From positions 248,001 through 312,000 of the forward strand of contig LODT01000006.1 of the NCBI GenBank assembly GCA_001606155.1: 64,000 bases of DNA, in the 5' to 3' direction. The position numbers were made by a program, and so were the translations under genes. Shown here one piece after another: positions 44,442 through 55,683 of this stretch (the first letter of the stretch is position 1; each line of letters starts with the position of its first letter). Under the pieces are notes generated by a model, which saw only the letters and a program-made list of their open reading frames with translations, searched no databases and was not told the DNA's origin. The DNA is from Tieghemostelium lacteum. Lineage: Eukaryota > Evosea > Eumycetozoa > Dictyosteliales > Raperosteliaceae.

Positions 44442-46724
44442 TTACATTAATAAACTTAATAGTATTGATTTTTGTTGTTGTTTCGTCAGTACCAGTTGAT
44501 CAAAATAAATATCATCTCTGATAGTTTGGTTGATCAATGACATTCGATAATAATTGTCTTTAGATTCTGGTATATAAGTTTCTCTTAGAAATGAAATATC
44601 CTTTAGCAATGATGATAGAATTAAAATAGACTGCCTATAAATTTCATTTTGTGGAACCAAATGTTTTGGAAACCGTATATGGAAATCCAAAATTTCATCA
44701 ATCTCCTTACCCATTGGATTTTTTGGAAAGGTATTATTTAGAGGTTTTAGGAAATCAATATATTTATAAATTATCTGTACTACCGATACAAACAACTGAT
44801 TTAGTTTGTCTACATCAGATACCTTTACTTCACCTCTAACCCCTCCTCTATTTACAACATGTTGAGAATCTGAAATATTCAGTAACTTATCACCAAGGAC
44901 ATTAGACCACATTCTAGCAGTAGCCAAATTCTTACTGACAATCAATGGTGTACATCCTTGTGCATCTGGTATTCGATAATCTACCAAACCAGTCCGCAGA
45001 AGTAATTCAACTGTTATATAATGTCCTTGTTTTGAAGCTTGATATATTGCAGTTGTACCATTAAGATATCTCCTATTCAACGTTGACTTTTTCTCAGTCA
45101 ACAATAAATTATCAATTGCCATATTATTAGCAATAGATGCCATTTTCCACATATTATTCGTAACCAACTCTATCGTAGACTTTACAATATTGGTGTCTAC
45201 ATCCATTACTTCTATTCTCTTTAAACCACATGCCTTATTGAGTCTATTTAAGAAACCCATTAATGCTATATTATATGAATAGCTATCAAATGTCTTGCAA
45301 TAGCAATCAATATTCAAATGTACTAGTGATGCTGGAATATTAGTATTGCACTGTAACATTAACAGTATTAATGAATGGCAACATCTAGAATTAGATGGTA
45401 AATTAGCATATTTTAAATAAATAGATCTATATAGGTATATTATATATGTACATACGATATATTTAATTTTTCTAATTTTGGTTTTGATTTTATGCATTTA
45501 AATAGGGTATTACTTAAATGTTGTATCTGTGAGATGTTGAGTATTCTAAGGTTATTAGAACGCCATATCAGATTTTCAAGAGGTTGTGGAGAACTGAATG
45601 AAAGACCTGGTATGATTATAACCTCAAGATGAGGATTATATTGTGAAATTGTATAAATTACACTATCAGAAGCACCAACACAATAGGATAGATTGATGTG
45701 AGTTATATTCTGGTAATGTCTAAATATACCATGTAAATAGAGTATATTGATGGTTGGTTGTTCCTCAAAAGATATCTTTTTGAAAAATGGCCAACTATTT
45801 ACAATATCTCTAAAGAACTTACTAACCTTATTCAACTTTATCAAATCTAAAATACCTAGAAATTTCAATATAGTATATATCATTTCATTTGGTAATTCAT
45901 TAAAAAACTCTACTCTAACTGCTGTCTTTTTTGCCATTTTTAAACTTGATTCATAGTTATTCTGTATCTTATCTATATACTCCAATGTCCTCTTCTTACT
46001 ATTTCCAACACTATTGGTAGTTTCAGAAGTTTTTGTTGTTGTTGTAGTTGTAGTTGTATTACTATGTGTAGTCATAGGTTTATCAATTGTAATAGCAGTA
46101 CTGGTATTATTAACATCATTATCCATTAGATTTAAATCCTCAACCAATCTATTTGACCAACCTTTTAGGAATATTAAAGTGAAATCATTTCTGTCAATCC
46201 ATATGGTTAATAGTTTAAGAACATTAACACAATCCTCTTCAGGTACTGTCTCGATAATCTTTTTTTCATTTCTAACTAATACATTTTCCTGAAAGGAACT
46301 AGATATAAATTTAAACCTGATTTTGGGATGAATTAGAGTCAATAATATATTACAATTGTAATAGTCAGAGCTATAGTTGATAGAATACAAATCTGATTCA
46401 GTAGGTATAACTTTATGTAGACTTCTAAATACACCATCAATGACATAAAGTATCAACAATATCTGATCTTTTCTGCAATTCCTTAATGCCTCATCTAATA
46501 TTCTTAAATAATATGTAATTTCATTTCTGTCTCTTAAAATTACTTTAATTAAGGAATCTGATAAATAATGAACCAATTTCACAGAAACTGAGTTTAAAAT
46601 AATAATATCAATAAACATTGAACTACTATATTAATTAACATTTGAACTAACCTTTTTTCTGTGAAATGGATGAATATAAATGATTTTTCCATTCTATCTG
46701 ATATTGACGAATTGAATTATCCAT
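44442..46724 (-). CDS. F-box / LRR / ankyrin-repeat protein
   Basis: Three exons: 46724-46652 (MDNSIRQYQIEWKNHLYSSI...), 46587-45456 and 45384-44442, with introns of 64 and 71 nt, give 715 residues. The small first exon is inferred from frame and splice sites. After a 230-residue helical part and a Thr-rich linker comes an F-box at about 252-299 (FFNELPNEMIYTILKFLGIL, then LIKLNKVSKFFRDIV). LRRs follow (ITHINLSYCVGASDSVI, LRILNISQIQHLS, LEKLNISCCHSL, the last made across the intron), then ankyrin repeats (GTTAIYQASKQGHYITVELL, QGCTPLIVSKNLATARMW). The C-terminus is unrecognised. By family knowledge it should be a substrate receptor of an SCF ubiquitin ligase. AATAAA for the opposite methyltransferase gene lies inside this CDS (44449-44454). 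Confidence 0.78.
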
Positions 46725-47021
46725 TTTTACATGATAAATTATAATAATAATTGAAATTTGGAAGAATATGGCCCCCTGTGACTTAAGTTAATAAAAAAAA
46801 AAAATTTATATAAATTGGTGTGGATATAGAATTTCAAAATAGAGATAATATTAATTTTGAAAAGGTATTTCTAAGTTCACATTGCCTGGTTAACCAAAAA
46901 ATGAGTGTACTTAACTTGATAAATTAAGAAATGAAAAGTTATTTTAATTTTTTTTTTTTATTTTTTGAACAATTCAAATAAAATAAATGATCAATTTTAG
47001 AATAAGAGATAAAATATCTAT

Positions 47022-47930
47022 ATGAATAATCAATTAACAACAGAAGTATTTATTGTTAATTATCAGTTGATTGTATTATGATATTAATATATTCTATATT
47101 TTATCACATTGATTAGAAAGTAACTAAACAAGGTTACCTATACAAGAAAGGAAAGATAAATAAGAGTTGGCAGAAACGGTGGTGTATATTAAATAAAGAT
47201 AGTAAACTATATTATCACAGAACACCAAATGAAAAGTATTCAGGTTATATACAGTTATCACAAACTATAATAAAGGTATATGCTGCTAAGAGATTTGTTC
47301 AAGAGGTTAACCTATAAACTTACATTCATTCAATTATATAAATAGACTAGTGATAATATAGAAAGAGATTGTACATTTGAAATAATAACAGGTGATAGAA
47401 TTTACCTATTTTCAGCAGATAATAAATATGAACTTGACGATTGGATTAGAAAGTTATTCACACATTCTATAGTTCAACAAGAAAATGATCTAATTGAGAG
47501 AGCTGAATTCATAATACGAGAAGAAGCACTAAAAAAATCCAATAAAGAAGATGAATTTTTAAAAATTAAACATTCCATATATGATCACTACTTGAATGGG
47601 AATAATAGTAATAGCATTAGTAAACCAATCAATAGTAAAGGTGGTGCTTTAACAAGTCAAAGTCTTACACCATCAAATCTTTTACAAAAACAACAACAAC
47701 AACAACAAAATTTAAATTATTATCACCATCCATTGGATCTTTTAATTTCACCAACTAGTAGTTCAAATACACCAACTCCATCAACTTCTTTAACTCCAAA
47801 TAATAGTAATATACAGCACAGTAGGTCACATTCACATTCATTTTCATCTATTAGTACTACACCAACATCACCAATGTCACCATCTTCACCATCTTCACCA
47901 ACATTATCATCAAGTTCAGCACTAAAATAG
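47022..47930 (+). CDS. PH-domain protein with low-complexity tail
   Basis: Three exons, 47022-47045, 47117-47275 and 47346-47930 (introns 71 and 70 nt, all phase 0), code 255 residues. Residues 9-105 are a pleckstrin-homology domain: KQGYLYKKGKINKSWQKRWC, LYYHRTPNEKYSGYIQL, CTFEIITGDRIYLFSADN, then the terminal helix with the invariant Trp in ELDDWIRKLF. The basic KKGKINKSWQKR loop suits phosphoinositide binding. After a short helix (DLIERAEFIIREEALKK) the tail is Gln, Asn, His and Ser/Pro/Thr-rich and probably disordered. A role at the plasma membrane in lipid signalling is inference. The 8-codon first exon rests on a good donor and in-frame ATG, but I could not check it against a transcript. 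Confidence 0.78.
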
Positions 47931-48121
47931 CTAGAATACAAATAGAAACAAAAAAAACAAACCAAACTAAACTATACTTAAAGCCAATTCAGTGAAATGG
48001 CATTGCAATATTATTTATAAATTAACAATGGGTTATTGTGTTTCTTTTATATTTTATTTATTAGAAATGTATTATATTATTGGAAAATAGTGGTTATGTG
48101 ATTTGTAATCAGTGCACTGAT

Positions 48122-49681
48122 TTAGTTAATTTCATAATTGTCAACTGTTAAAGATACTGATTTGGAATATGGTGTTGGTTGTTGATTTGATTCTAATAAA
48201 ACTTTATCTATAGAAAGATCACAAAGAGTTTGAGAGGATTTAAAGTCAACTTTTACAGGGAAAAATTCAGAAGTTGCAGCCTTTACAGTGAATTCCATAG
48301 AACCTTGTCTATTAGAATCATCAATAATTGGTATCTTCCACAATATGAGTTTCTGTTTACTATCGTATTCATATAGACCATCAAATCTATTGACTATAGG
48401 TTGAGTAGTAGTTGGATTTGGAATTGCAATGACAACCTGTTTGAACTCATTCTTACTCTGACATTCGTATTCTAAATTAACAGTTGTAGAGCCTTTAGAA
48501 GGTGATGGCCAGCAATTGACCTTTATAGGTAACCACTCGTCATCCTTAGTCTTTAGACGCCATTTCAGGATACCACCGCTAGGGAACTGGCTTACATCTT
48601 CCCTGAGTTTCAAGAGTGATTTTCCAAATGCAGCCTTATCGATTTGTGGGTGAGTTTGGTACCCAAAGACCTTAGGTAAAGTTAGTTTCAACTCGATTTT
48701 ACCAAGGGCCTGGTCGTTAATGTCCACAGAGAGACCACCTCTAATGTCAATGTTTTCAATTCCACCGTCGTTTTCGACTTGGGCTGTGTAGATTTCCTGT
48801 ACTGTTACATGCACGCCTTCTTGTGGTTCCTCATTCTTGTCTTCCTGTACATTTTCATCGTTGGTTGAGGATAAAAGTTGTTCGGCATCTTCAACCTTTT
48901 CCACAATTTTCTCCTCTTTAAGAACCTGAGCAATAGCTGATTTCTTTGTGGATTTGGAGAGTTGCATACCAGCTTTTGAAGGTGGTGCTTTGGTGTCTGG
49001 TTTAGAAGTACTAGGTGACGATGATGATGATGATGATGGTTTATATCCTGATGAACCACCTTGTGGAGGGTATCCTCCACTGGAGTTATCCCCAGCGTAG
49101 AGTGGAGACCCTATACCACCTCCTCCTATACCTCCTCTCATCATTCCAGAACCTCCTCTCATAATTTGTTCCTGTCTGAATTTTTCAATTTCCTTAATCT
49201 TTTTTTGTGCCTGTTGTTTGACTTCACTCTCTCTTGAGAGTAGTTCACGTTTGGCCATATCCTCTTCATGTGACTCCATAGAGATACTATGTTTAATCTG
49301 TTGAACTGTTGCTCTCTCTTTGTAACCCATAACAATGACTTCATCAAAAGTGAATATCAATTCAAAGGCATTTTTTAGAATATCAGATTCATCAAATGAA
49401 CTGTACTCTGCAACTAACTTTGCCAAGAGATGCAATGTCTCTAAATCCTCTAGAATATTTGAGTTCTTGTTGGTTATCAACAGTAGATAGAGACTCTCTA
49501 ATGGTTGATAGACATATCTGATATTTTCAGTTTCAATAAATGTGTGTTGTTTACCTGTTCCAATCAATTTTGGAAATGCTGATATCAATCCTTCAACTCT
49601 ACTCTTTGTCATTTCTGAGAATTGTCTAGAAAGTAATGCTTTTCCATTTTTTGTACAAATTGCAGCACTTAATACAACCAT
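48122..49681 (-). CDS. copD: Coatomer subunit delta (delta-COP)
   Basis: One exon, 519 residues, typical for delta-COP (animals about 510). Residues 1-140 are a longin-type domain (MVVLSAAICTKNGKALLSRQ, FPKLIGTGKQHTFIETENIR, FELIFTFDEVIVMGY). A helical linker (HEEDMAKRELLSRESEVKQQ) and a Gly/Ser-rich hinge follow. The C-terminal mu-homology domain (about 280-519: IRGGLSVDINDQALGKIEL, NLEYECQ, FPVKVDFKS) recognises cargo and the Dsl1 tether. The protein belongs to the COPI coat for Golgi-to-ER and intra-Golgi transport. The Gly-rich hinge (GGSGMMRGGIGGGGIG) is longer than usual. Identification is secure. Confidence 0.94.
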   Translation of the reverse strand: MVVLSAAICTKNGKALLSRQFSEMTKSRVEGLISAFPKLIGTGKQHTFIETENIRYVYQPLESLYLLLITNKNSNILEDLETLHLLAKLVAEYSSFDESDILKNAFELIFTFDEVIVMGYKERATVQQIKHSISMESHEEDMAKRELLSRESEVKQQAQKKIKEIEKFRQEQIMRGGSGMMRGGIGGGGIGSPLYAGDNSSGGYPPQGGSSGYKPSSSSSSSPSTSKPDTKAPPSKAGMQLSKSTKKSAIAQVLKEEKIVEKVEDAEQLLSSTNDENVQEDKNEEPQEGVHVTVQEIYTAQVENDGGIENIDIRGGLSVDINDQALGKIELKLTLPKVFGYQTHPQIDKAAFGKSLLKLREDVSQFPSGGILKWRLKTKDDEWLPIKVNCWPSPSKGSTTVNLEYECQSKNEFKQVVIAIPNPTTTQPIVNRFDGLYEYDSKQKLILWKIPIIDDSNRQGSMEFTVKAATSEFFPVKVDFKSSQTLCDLSIDKVLLESNQQPTPYSKSVSLTVDNYEIN

Positions 49682-49941
49682 TATGCTACTTCTGATTAAT
49701 TCAAATAAAAAAAATGAAAATCACTTCATAAAAAAAAAATAAAATTTTAATTTTTGACTTTTTCTATTGAAAGATGTGGTCAATATCGAGTCAGTATTTA
49801 CATCTTTTAATTTCAAGTAAAAATAATTTTTAATAAATATTATAAAGATCCAGAGTAATTTCGAAATTACTATAGTTAAATTAAAAACTTCCAATAAATA
49901 ACTTGCTCAAAAATTTTTTTTTTATTTTTTTAGTTCACTTT

Positions 49942-51799
49942 ATGGATTTAAATTCAAGAAAAAAAAATATCAGATGTAATTCACAAAGCAACTACGAGTG
50001 GAACGTTAGATCTCTCTACAGAGCATATCTTAGAGATAAAGGATATATTAAAACAATCGAATACCAATGTCAAAGCTGCATTTGATTTGTTGATGGATAA
50101 ATTGAAAACCAAACATTCTCAAGTTAGAATATCAACTGTTAATATAATACATGTGATATTTATGCGTAGTAAATACTTTAGAGAGCTATTATGTCAGGTT
50201 ATGAGTGTGTATATGGAATATACCCTTGGTATGAGTGTTAATAATCCATTACCACCTCCTGCGCAATCTGCAGTACTTTTGAAAGCTAAGACATTGGAGT
50301 ATATTGAAATGTGGTTTGATGCCTATGGTGAGCATTATGTAATATTAAAGAATACTTTTTACTATCTAAAGAATTCTCTAAAGATTAATTTTCCAGAGAT
50401 TAGAGCTCAAGCACTTCAGCGAACAAGAGAGGATAGAGAAAGACTTGAAGCTACTCAAGCTATTCTTCAAACAAAATACAATAAATTAAAAGTAGAATTT
50501 CAAGATCAAACAAGTAGAATAGCAGAGATTATGGATCAATTAGAGAAAACATTGACCTCAATTATCCCAGATCCAAATAACTTTGATTTATTTGGTGATG
50601 AACCTGAAAGTAATAATAACAATAATAATAACAATAATAATAACAATAATAATGTTGATAAAAGTAAAGAAATAAATGAAATTGTTAGAAATGGTGGTTT
50701 TGGTAGTTCTAATTATTCAATAACAGTTACATTGGGTGAAAATGAGATTGTAGAGGATACTGAAACAAAAATTGATAAGACTAAAGAGGTACTATTGTCA
50801 AAGTACATTACAGAGATTGAAAAGTTTCAAAATTTGGTTCTAGGTGATTGGCATACTACATTGATTAAGGTTAATGTAAATATTCAATTGGACAGAGAAT
50901 ATACTGGCTACTTGAGAAAGGTTATTGAAATTCAAGGTAAAATAACAAATCTCAAAGAGAGATGTAAGGATATAAATATTATTCCATTTCAACATATAGA
51001 AGAGGAGGAAAAAGAAGAAGAGCTAAAGAGAAAACAATCTGAAGAACAGAATAATAATGATGAATTTGAAGAATATATACCTGAACCAAAACCAACAACT
51101 ACTTCTACCACGACAACTACTGAAGAAAATGAAAATGAAAATATTTATAAACCATTTGAAAATCAGAAACAATCCACTACTGATGTAGGTACTAAATTAA
51201 AGGATAAGGAAGAGAAGGAGAAAGAGAAAGAGAAAGAGAAAGAAAAGAAGGTAGATAAAAATGTATCTAAAGAAAAGGTAGAGGAACATAGTTCAAGTCA
51301 GGAAGAGACTGTTGAAGAATTAATGAAAAGAGCTCCACTGGTTCCAAGAAATCCTTCATTGTATTATTGGGGTGAAAAAACAATTGATTTGAACACTACT
51401 GGTATTTCAAGAGAACATAGATTTTTGGGTGAAGCTGCATATGACTCCATTATTCCTATTGAAAATTTCAGTGAATATAATAGAATGACGAGATTCTATA
51501 CCCCACAACCACCACAGAATATAAAAGCATGTAGATTTCCAATGAAATCTGGTGAACTATGCCCAAGAAAAGATTTGGAAACTTGTCCATTTCATGGAAA
51601 GATTATAAATCGTGATGAAAATGGTAATCCTACTAGTGATACAGGTTCAATTAGTTCACCTAACGAATTACATGCCATCATCTATCCAACTCCTGAAAAA
51701 TCAAAAAAGAGAAAATCATCGAATCTTATTGATATTAATGATCGTGATTCTGTAAAAGTAAAGCTCGAAAAAGTATTATCCAATCTTGGAAAAAATTAA
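49942..51799 (+). CDS. uvssa: UV-stimulated scaffold protein A (UVSSA), with an apparent frameshift near the start
   Basis: The main frame to 51799 codes over 600 residues. It starts with ISDVIHKATTSGTLDLSTEH and KAAFDLLMDKLKTKHSQVRI, a VHS-like domain as in UVSSA, then coiled coil, Asn-rich and Lys/Glu-rich linkers, and the DUF2043-type end with RFLGEAAYDS and the zinc-like CRFPMKSGELCPRKDLETCPFHG. UVSSA recruits TFIIH and stabilises CSB in transcription-coupled repair. The natural start ATG (49942, MDLNSRKK...) is one base out of step with this frame. The two frames meet at an A9 run (49959-49967); eight A's would join them as MDLNSRKKISDVI, which aligns with the human start. A sequencing miscount in the homopolymer is the simplest explanation; a real mutation or an unseen 5' exon splicing at TATCAG (about 49968-49973) remain possible. 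Confidence 0.82.
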
Positions 51800-51950
51800 C
51801 TACAATACTGTAATTTATAAAATACATAATAATTATTTTATTTTTAGATTCTATAATTAATTAATAATTAATATAGATTGAATGCATAGTTTTACAATTG
51901 TATTTTTATATATATTGGTAAAATTGCGGTTTGGATTCCATATCGGGAAT

Positions 51951-52130
51951 TTAATAGTAATACCAGAATGACTTTCTTCTAATAAAAGTAGTCTCGTTGG
52001 ATGTTTGACCAAGATGATTTGGAGTATTGGTATCGGACAATTGGTTACCATTTAAATGTTGGTTATTTATAGTAGTACTAGAAATGTTTCCAGAGATGTT
52101 AGATAAGTTAGAAAGTGCGTTGATTAACAT
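51951..52130 (-). CDS. Small 59-residue Asn/Ser-rich protein (putative)
   Basis: ATG at 52128-52130, stop TAA at 51951-51953. It begins MLINALSNLSNISGNISSTT and ends FIRRKSFWYYY. The start (short hydrophobic helix with Leu/Ile/Ser/Asn periodicity) is of the kind seen in the small multigene families of dictyostelids such as hssA and sigN, and the RRKSFWYYY end looks like a conserved terminus rather than random AT-rich coding. A polypeptide this short can occur by chance, so it is called with caution. It converges on the UVSSA gene, 151 bp away. Confidence 0.45.
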   Translation of the reverse strand: MLINALSNLSNISGNISSTTINNQHLNGNQLSDTNTPNHLGQTSNETTFIRRKSFWYYY

Positions 52131-53815
52131 TTTATATAATATGTGAAATTGATTTGTAAATTGATGAGTGAAATGAATTTAAATTTAAATTCTATTTATA
52201 TTAAAAAAAATGTATTAATATCACACTGAATGATTCATATTTGATTACAGATTTCTTACTTACATTATAATTCTTTTAATTTGTAAATTTTATATTAAAT
52301 GTTTTTGAATTTAAAGATTTTAAAAATTATTAGATTGAATTGGAAATTTGGAATGGGGATTTTACAGATGCAAATGATTGTGTATTAGTGTGAAAAGTGG
52401 TATGTGTTTATGGTTATTGATTTAATAAATTGTATATTATAGATTTCAAATGAAATTGAAGTTAAAATTTAATCAAATTAGGTAATGGTTGTTGGTGTTA
52501 ATAAATAAATATTGATTATTATAATAAATAATTTAATAAGTTAATAAATAAATAAAATATTTGTTTTTAAATTGTATTTTAATCTTTTTGATTTGAGAAA
52601 TGGAGTAATTAAAATTTGGTATTTATATATTTTTTTTTAAAAGCGTTCATCATCACTTAGCATTTTTCTGGTTTTGAATTTCTAAAGATAATCATTGAAT
52701 TTGAAGATGATCACCAGTTTGTTAAATTTAATTTGTGTATTAATAATAATTGTTTTGTGTTTTGAACAATTCACCAGCTGTGGTATTATTGTTGTTGTTT
52801 AAACCCAAATTTGAGAATTATTTCTAAAATGGGGTTTAGTGTGTTGTTGAAATTGAAAATCATCATTAGAGAAGATCCATTCATTATCTCTAGATCCTAT
52901 ACTAATTTTGAATAAAAATACACTTTTTCACCCACTAACCACAGAACACACTATTGCAGTGTGATGTTAGTGTTTGTCAAAACCTACGTTCAAATATTAT
53001 ACACATTCTATGATACATGGTAGAAAAATACAGTAATTTTTTTGAATTGTTGTTTAGGAAACACTAATAATATCAATTATCACTCTATTATCACCTCTTT
53101 CAATTTTTCAATTTGAAATTTTTTGAACCTTCAACTTGCGAATGTGATATCTATAACGAAATTGTATTGTTTAGTTTGTGAAATGTTTAACTCTTATTTT
53201 TACCGTTATTAATAAATGAATGGCAATAGGTGTTGTTACATCATCACCATCATTATATATATCATTACCCCCTCCCTCTCTGGAAATTGTGATTTTTCAA
53301 ACCAACTTTAACATTGCTCGATTTAACAAAAACAGTATTCATGATAATAGAACATTTGTGTGTGAGAAGGGGTATGACATGTTATAAAGTTAGAAAGTAT
53401 TAAGAGTGGTAGGGTAATTTTTAAAATATTTCTTTTAATTTCAATCAATAATTTTCATCTAAACATGTTTTGTTTATTTTGCTTGGATTACAAGGAATTT
53501 TGAATTATTTATGCATATAGAATGTTTGATGATAATAATGATAAATGAAAATAATTCATGGATGTTGCCTTATCGGTTTTGAATCTACACTACCCATATT
53601 GGTCTTGTTATTAAATTCTTATGAATTAATTTAATAAATATATATTGACCGGTTGTAGATTTAATCAACAAAATCAATTATTATAATTAATAAAAATTTA
53701 AATATTTAATAGAATTGAATTGTCAGTTGTATTGTTGGGATAGTTGGATATATTGTAAGTTTGATAGGTAAAGGAGTTAAAGTTGTAATAATATTATATT
53801 AAATTATTAAATGAA
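52131..53815. other. 1.7 kb gene-poor stretch
   Basis: The largest gap in the window. No frame with a family resemblance is found on either strand. Notable contents: a 31-codon hydrophobic ORF (52707-52802), an imperfect hairpin (52929-52976) and a pyrimidine block CCCCCTCCCTCTC at 53268-53280. The less uniform base composition in 52.6-53.6 kb compared with ordinary spacers suggests a non-coding transcript or an old gene, but nothing identifiable remains. Confidence 0.45.
52929..52976. other. Imperfect hairpin, possible structured RNA
   Basis: An inner stem CACACT/AGTGTG (52947-52952 with 52958-52963, loop ATTGC) is nested in an outer stem CACTAAC/GTTAGTG (52933-52939 with 52966-52972), with an asymmetric internal loop (CACAGAA against AT). 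Two further pairs, C52929-G52976 and A52930-T52975, extend it across a CC/TT mismatch. Both strands would fold equally well except for G-U options. Confidence 0.4.
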
Positions 53816-54208
53816 TTAACGATTCATAAAATTCATTCTTTTGAGTAAATGTTGATGTCTATTCCAATCCATGATATCAATACCATGGTCATTGTATCTC
53901 TTTTTACCTTTCTGAGTCTCAGATCCCTCTATCCATTTCCCATCTTGAAATTTATAGGTACCAGACAATCTATAAGATTTACCATATTGTCTTGGTGTTG
54001 ATATCTTTAAAAATGATAGTTTCTTTTGAGAATCCACTAAAAGCTCATCAATCTTCTTTGAATCTTGTATATCTTTATTCTTTCTAAACTGACTCTTTAT
54101 CAATTCCACCTTTTGTCTACTATCATTTTTATCAATAATCAATTTACTATAGTAAATCAATTGTCTGTAAATTGACAATACTACGTTCTTTCTATTTTCA
54201 ATAGACAT
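53816..54208 (-). CDS. LYR-motif protein, LYRM1-like
   Basis: One exon, 130 residues. The N-terminus VVLSIYRQLIYYSKLI has the L/I-Y-R motif of the Complex1_LYR family, and KVELIKSQFRKNKDIQDSKK matches the helix 'LFRKNKNLTD' of LYRM1, as does the following helix and PRQ turn. LYR proteins are small mitochondrial three-helix factors that bind acyl-ACP and help assemble respiratory complexes or deliver Fe-S clusters. The C-terminal 50 residues (GTYKFQDGKWIEG, DIMDWNRHQHLLKRMNFM) are not family-standard. No cleavable targeting peptide is obvious. Confidence 0.72.
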   Translation of the reverse strand: MSIENRKNVVLSIYRQLIYYSKLIIDKNDSRQKVELIKSQFRKNKDIQDSKKIDELLVDSQKKLSFLKISTPRQYGKSYRLSGTYKFQDGKWIEGSETQKGKKRYNDHGIDIMDWNRHQHLLKRMNFMNR

Positions 54209-54360
54209 GTTTCTATATGTATGTAACTAAACACCACTAAGTCTTCAAACCAAAATGACAATTTTTTTTTTTTTCATTTTCACTTACCACCCCTAAAGAA
54301 ACCTTAAATTTAAAACCAACGTTACATTACCTCTTTTATTAAAGTTGAATTCACATTTAC

Positions 54361-55683
54361 ATGTTCTTTAACAAATTCAATATATTTTCAAATACACCAA
54401 CTTCAACAAATCAGGATAGTACCAATACAAATGAAGATAAGAAAACAGAGAATGAAACTACGTCAGCTTCTATAGACACACCACCTACTATATCCACTAA
54501 TACCACTATTGCCGATAATATATTTACAAATACATTTAAAAAATACGGAAACAAAGATACATTAAAAAAGTTTGGAACATCCATTTCATTATTCACTAAT
54601 AATGTCATTCAGAAATTTGACGATGAAAGAAAGAAGTTCATTGAGGAGTCTTCTCAACCAAATACACCTCAAACCAATGCATCTTTACTCTTTCCGCCTT
54701 GGTTAGACTTTAGCGTAGATTCTAAAGAAACTCAAAAAGAGATTGTAGATAAATTATTAGATATTAAAATGGTAAGTTTATATCTCAAATATATAGACTG
54801 TGTTGATTCTAATATATATACATAAATGTAGAGTAAAAAGACATTTTTAACTCCACCACCTATAGATTCAGATTATTGTCAAGAATTTGATGTATTTTTA
54901 ATTCAGATTGCAAAGGTTTCATTACAATTTGATCCAATGTTAGAAAAGATTAGATTTTATATGGTACCTAGATTGTAAGGTTTACAAATTTTGATTGTTT
55001 GGGTGGTTAATTGAAAATGGTACTAATATATTTTGTTATATAGTATATCAGAAGAACAGTTTTGGAAGAATTGGTATTATAGAATTACATTGATAAAGAT
55101 ACATTATAATCTACCACTATATCATAATTTAAAAGATTTAATAGAATATCAAGAGAATTTAGCATCTAAAGATTCATTGAAAATTAAAGAACAGTTAGGT
55201 GAATCTAATGGTGAAACTACATCTAATAGTACACCTATTATGAATAATAAGAGTCCACAATCAGAGAGTGTGAAATCTCAGAGTGATATTGAAAAATGGG
55301 AGAAAGAGTTACAGAATGAGTTGGAAAGTTTCAATATCAATGATATAACATTTAATAATCAAGATTTACTGGATGATGATGATTGGGAGAGTAAGATTAA
55401 TATGGAATTGGAATCGAATACTGATATAATAAGTACTCCAACTCAGTTACATATTGATAGTCCTGATTTGGGAACTACTAATGAAGACTCGGATATTGAA
55501 TTGGAGTTGGAAAAAGAACTAATGAAAATAAAGGAACTCGAAGCCTCAAAAGAAATGATGGAGAATACAAATGGTGATCAGAGTGCATCTACAAAGGAAC
55601 AACAAGAGGAGATTATCAGAGAGATTGAAAATGAACTCAACCAATTCAAAGAGGAACAAGAACTAGAGGAATCTAAAAAATAA
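54361..55683 (+). CDS. BSD-domain protein
   Basis: Three exons, 54361-54771, 54832-54974 and 55044-55683 (introns 60 and 69 nt), give 397 residues. The BSD domain lies at about 145-215: LTPPPIDSDYCQEFDVFLIQ, DPMLEKIRFYMVPRFISEEQ and FWKNWYYRITLIK, where the FW pair and following aromatic residues are the signature. Before it are a Thr/Asn-rich leader and a helix (FTNTFKKYGNKDTLKKFGTS); after it an acidic Glu/Ser-rich tail with ELENELNQF-type coiled coil. BSD domains occur in TFIIH p62, in SYAP1/BSTA and in DOS2-like proteins; this layout fits the SYAP1/DOS2 type, found in membrane trafficking and Akt/TORC2 signalling. The subgroup is tentative. Confidence 0.78.

Noticed and set aside
52707-52802. 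31-codon ORF starting MITSLLNLICVLIIIVLCFE, resembling a signal peptide
   Set aside because: Such hydrophobic short ORFs are common in T-rich spacer; no following exon with a convincing frame and splice site was found.
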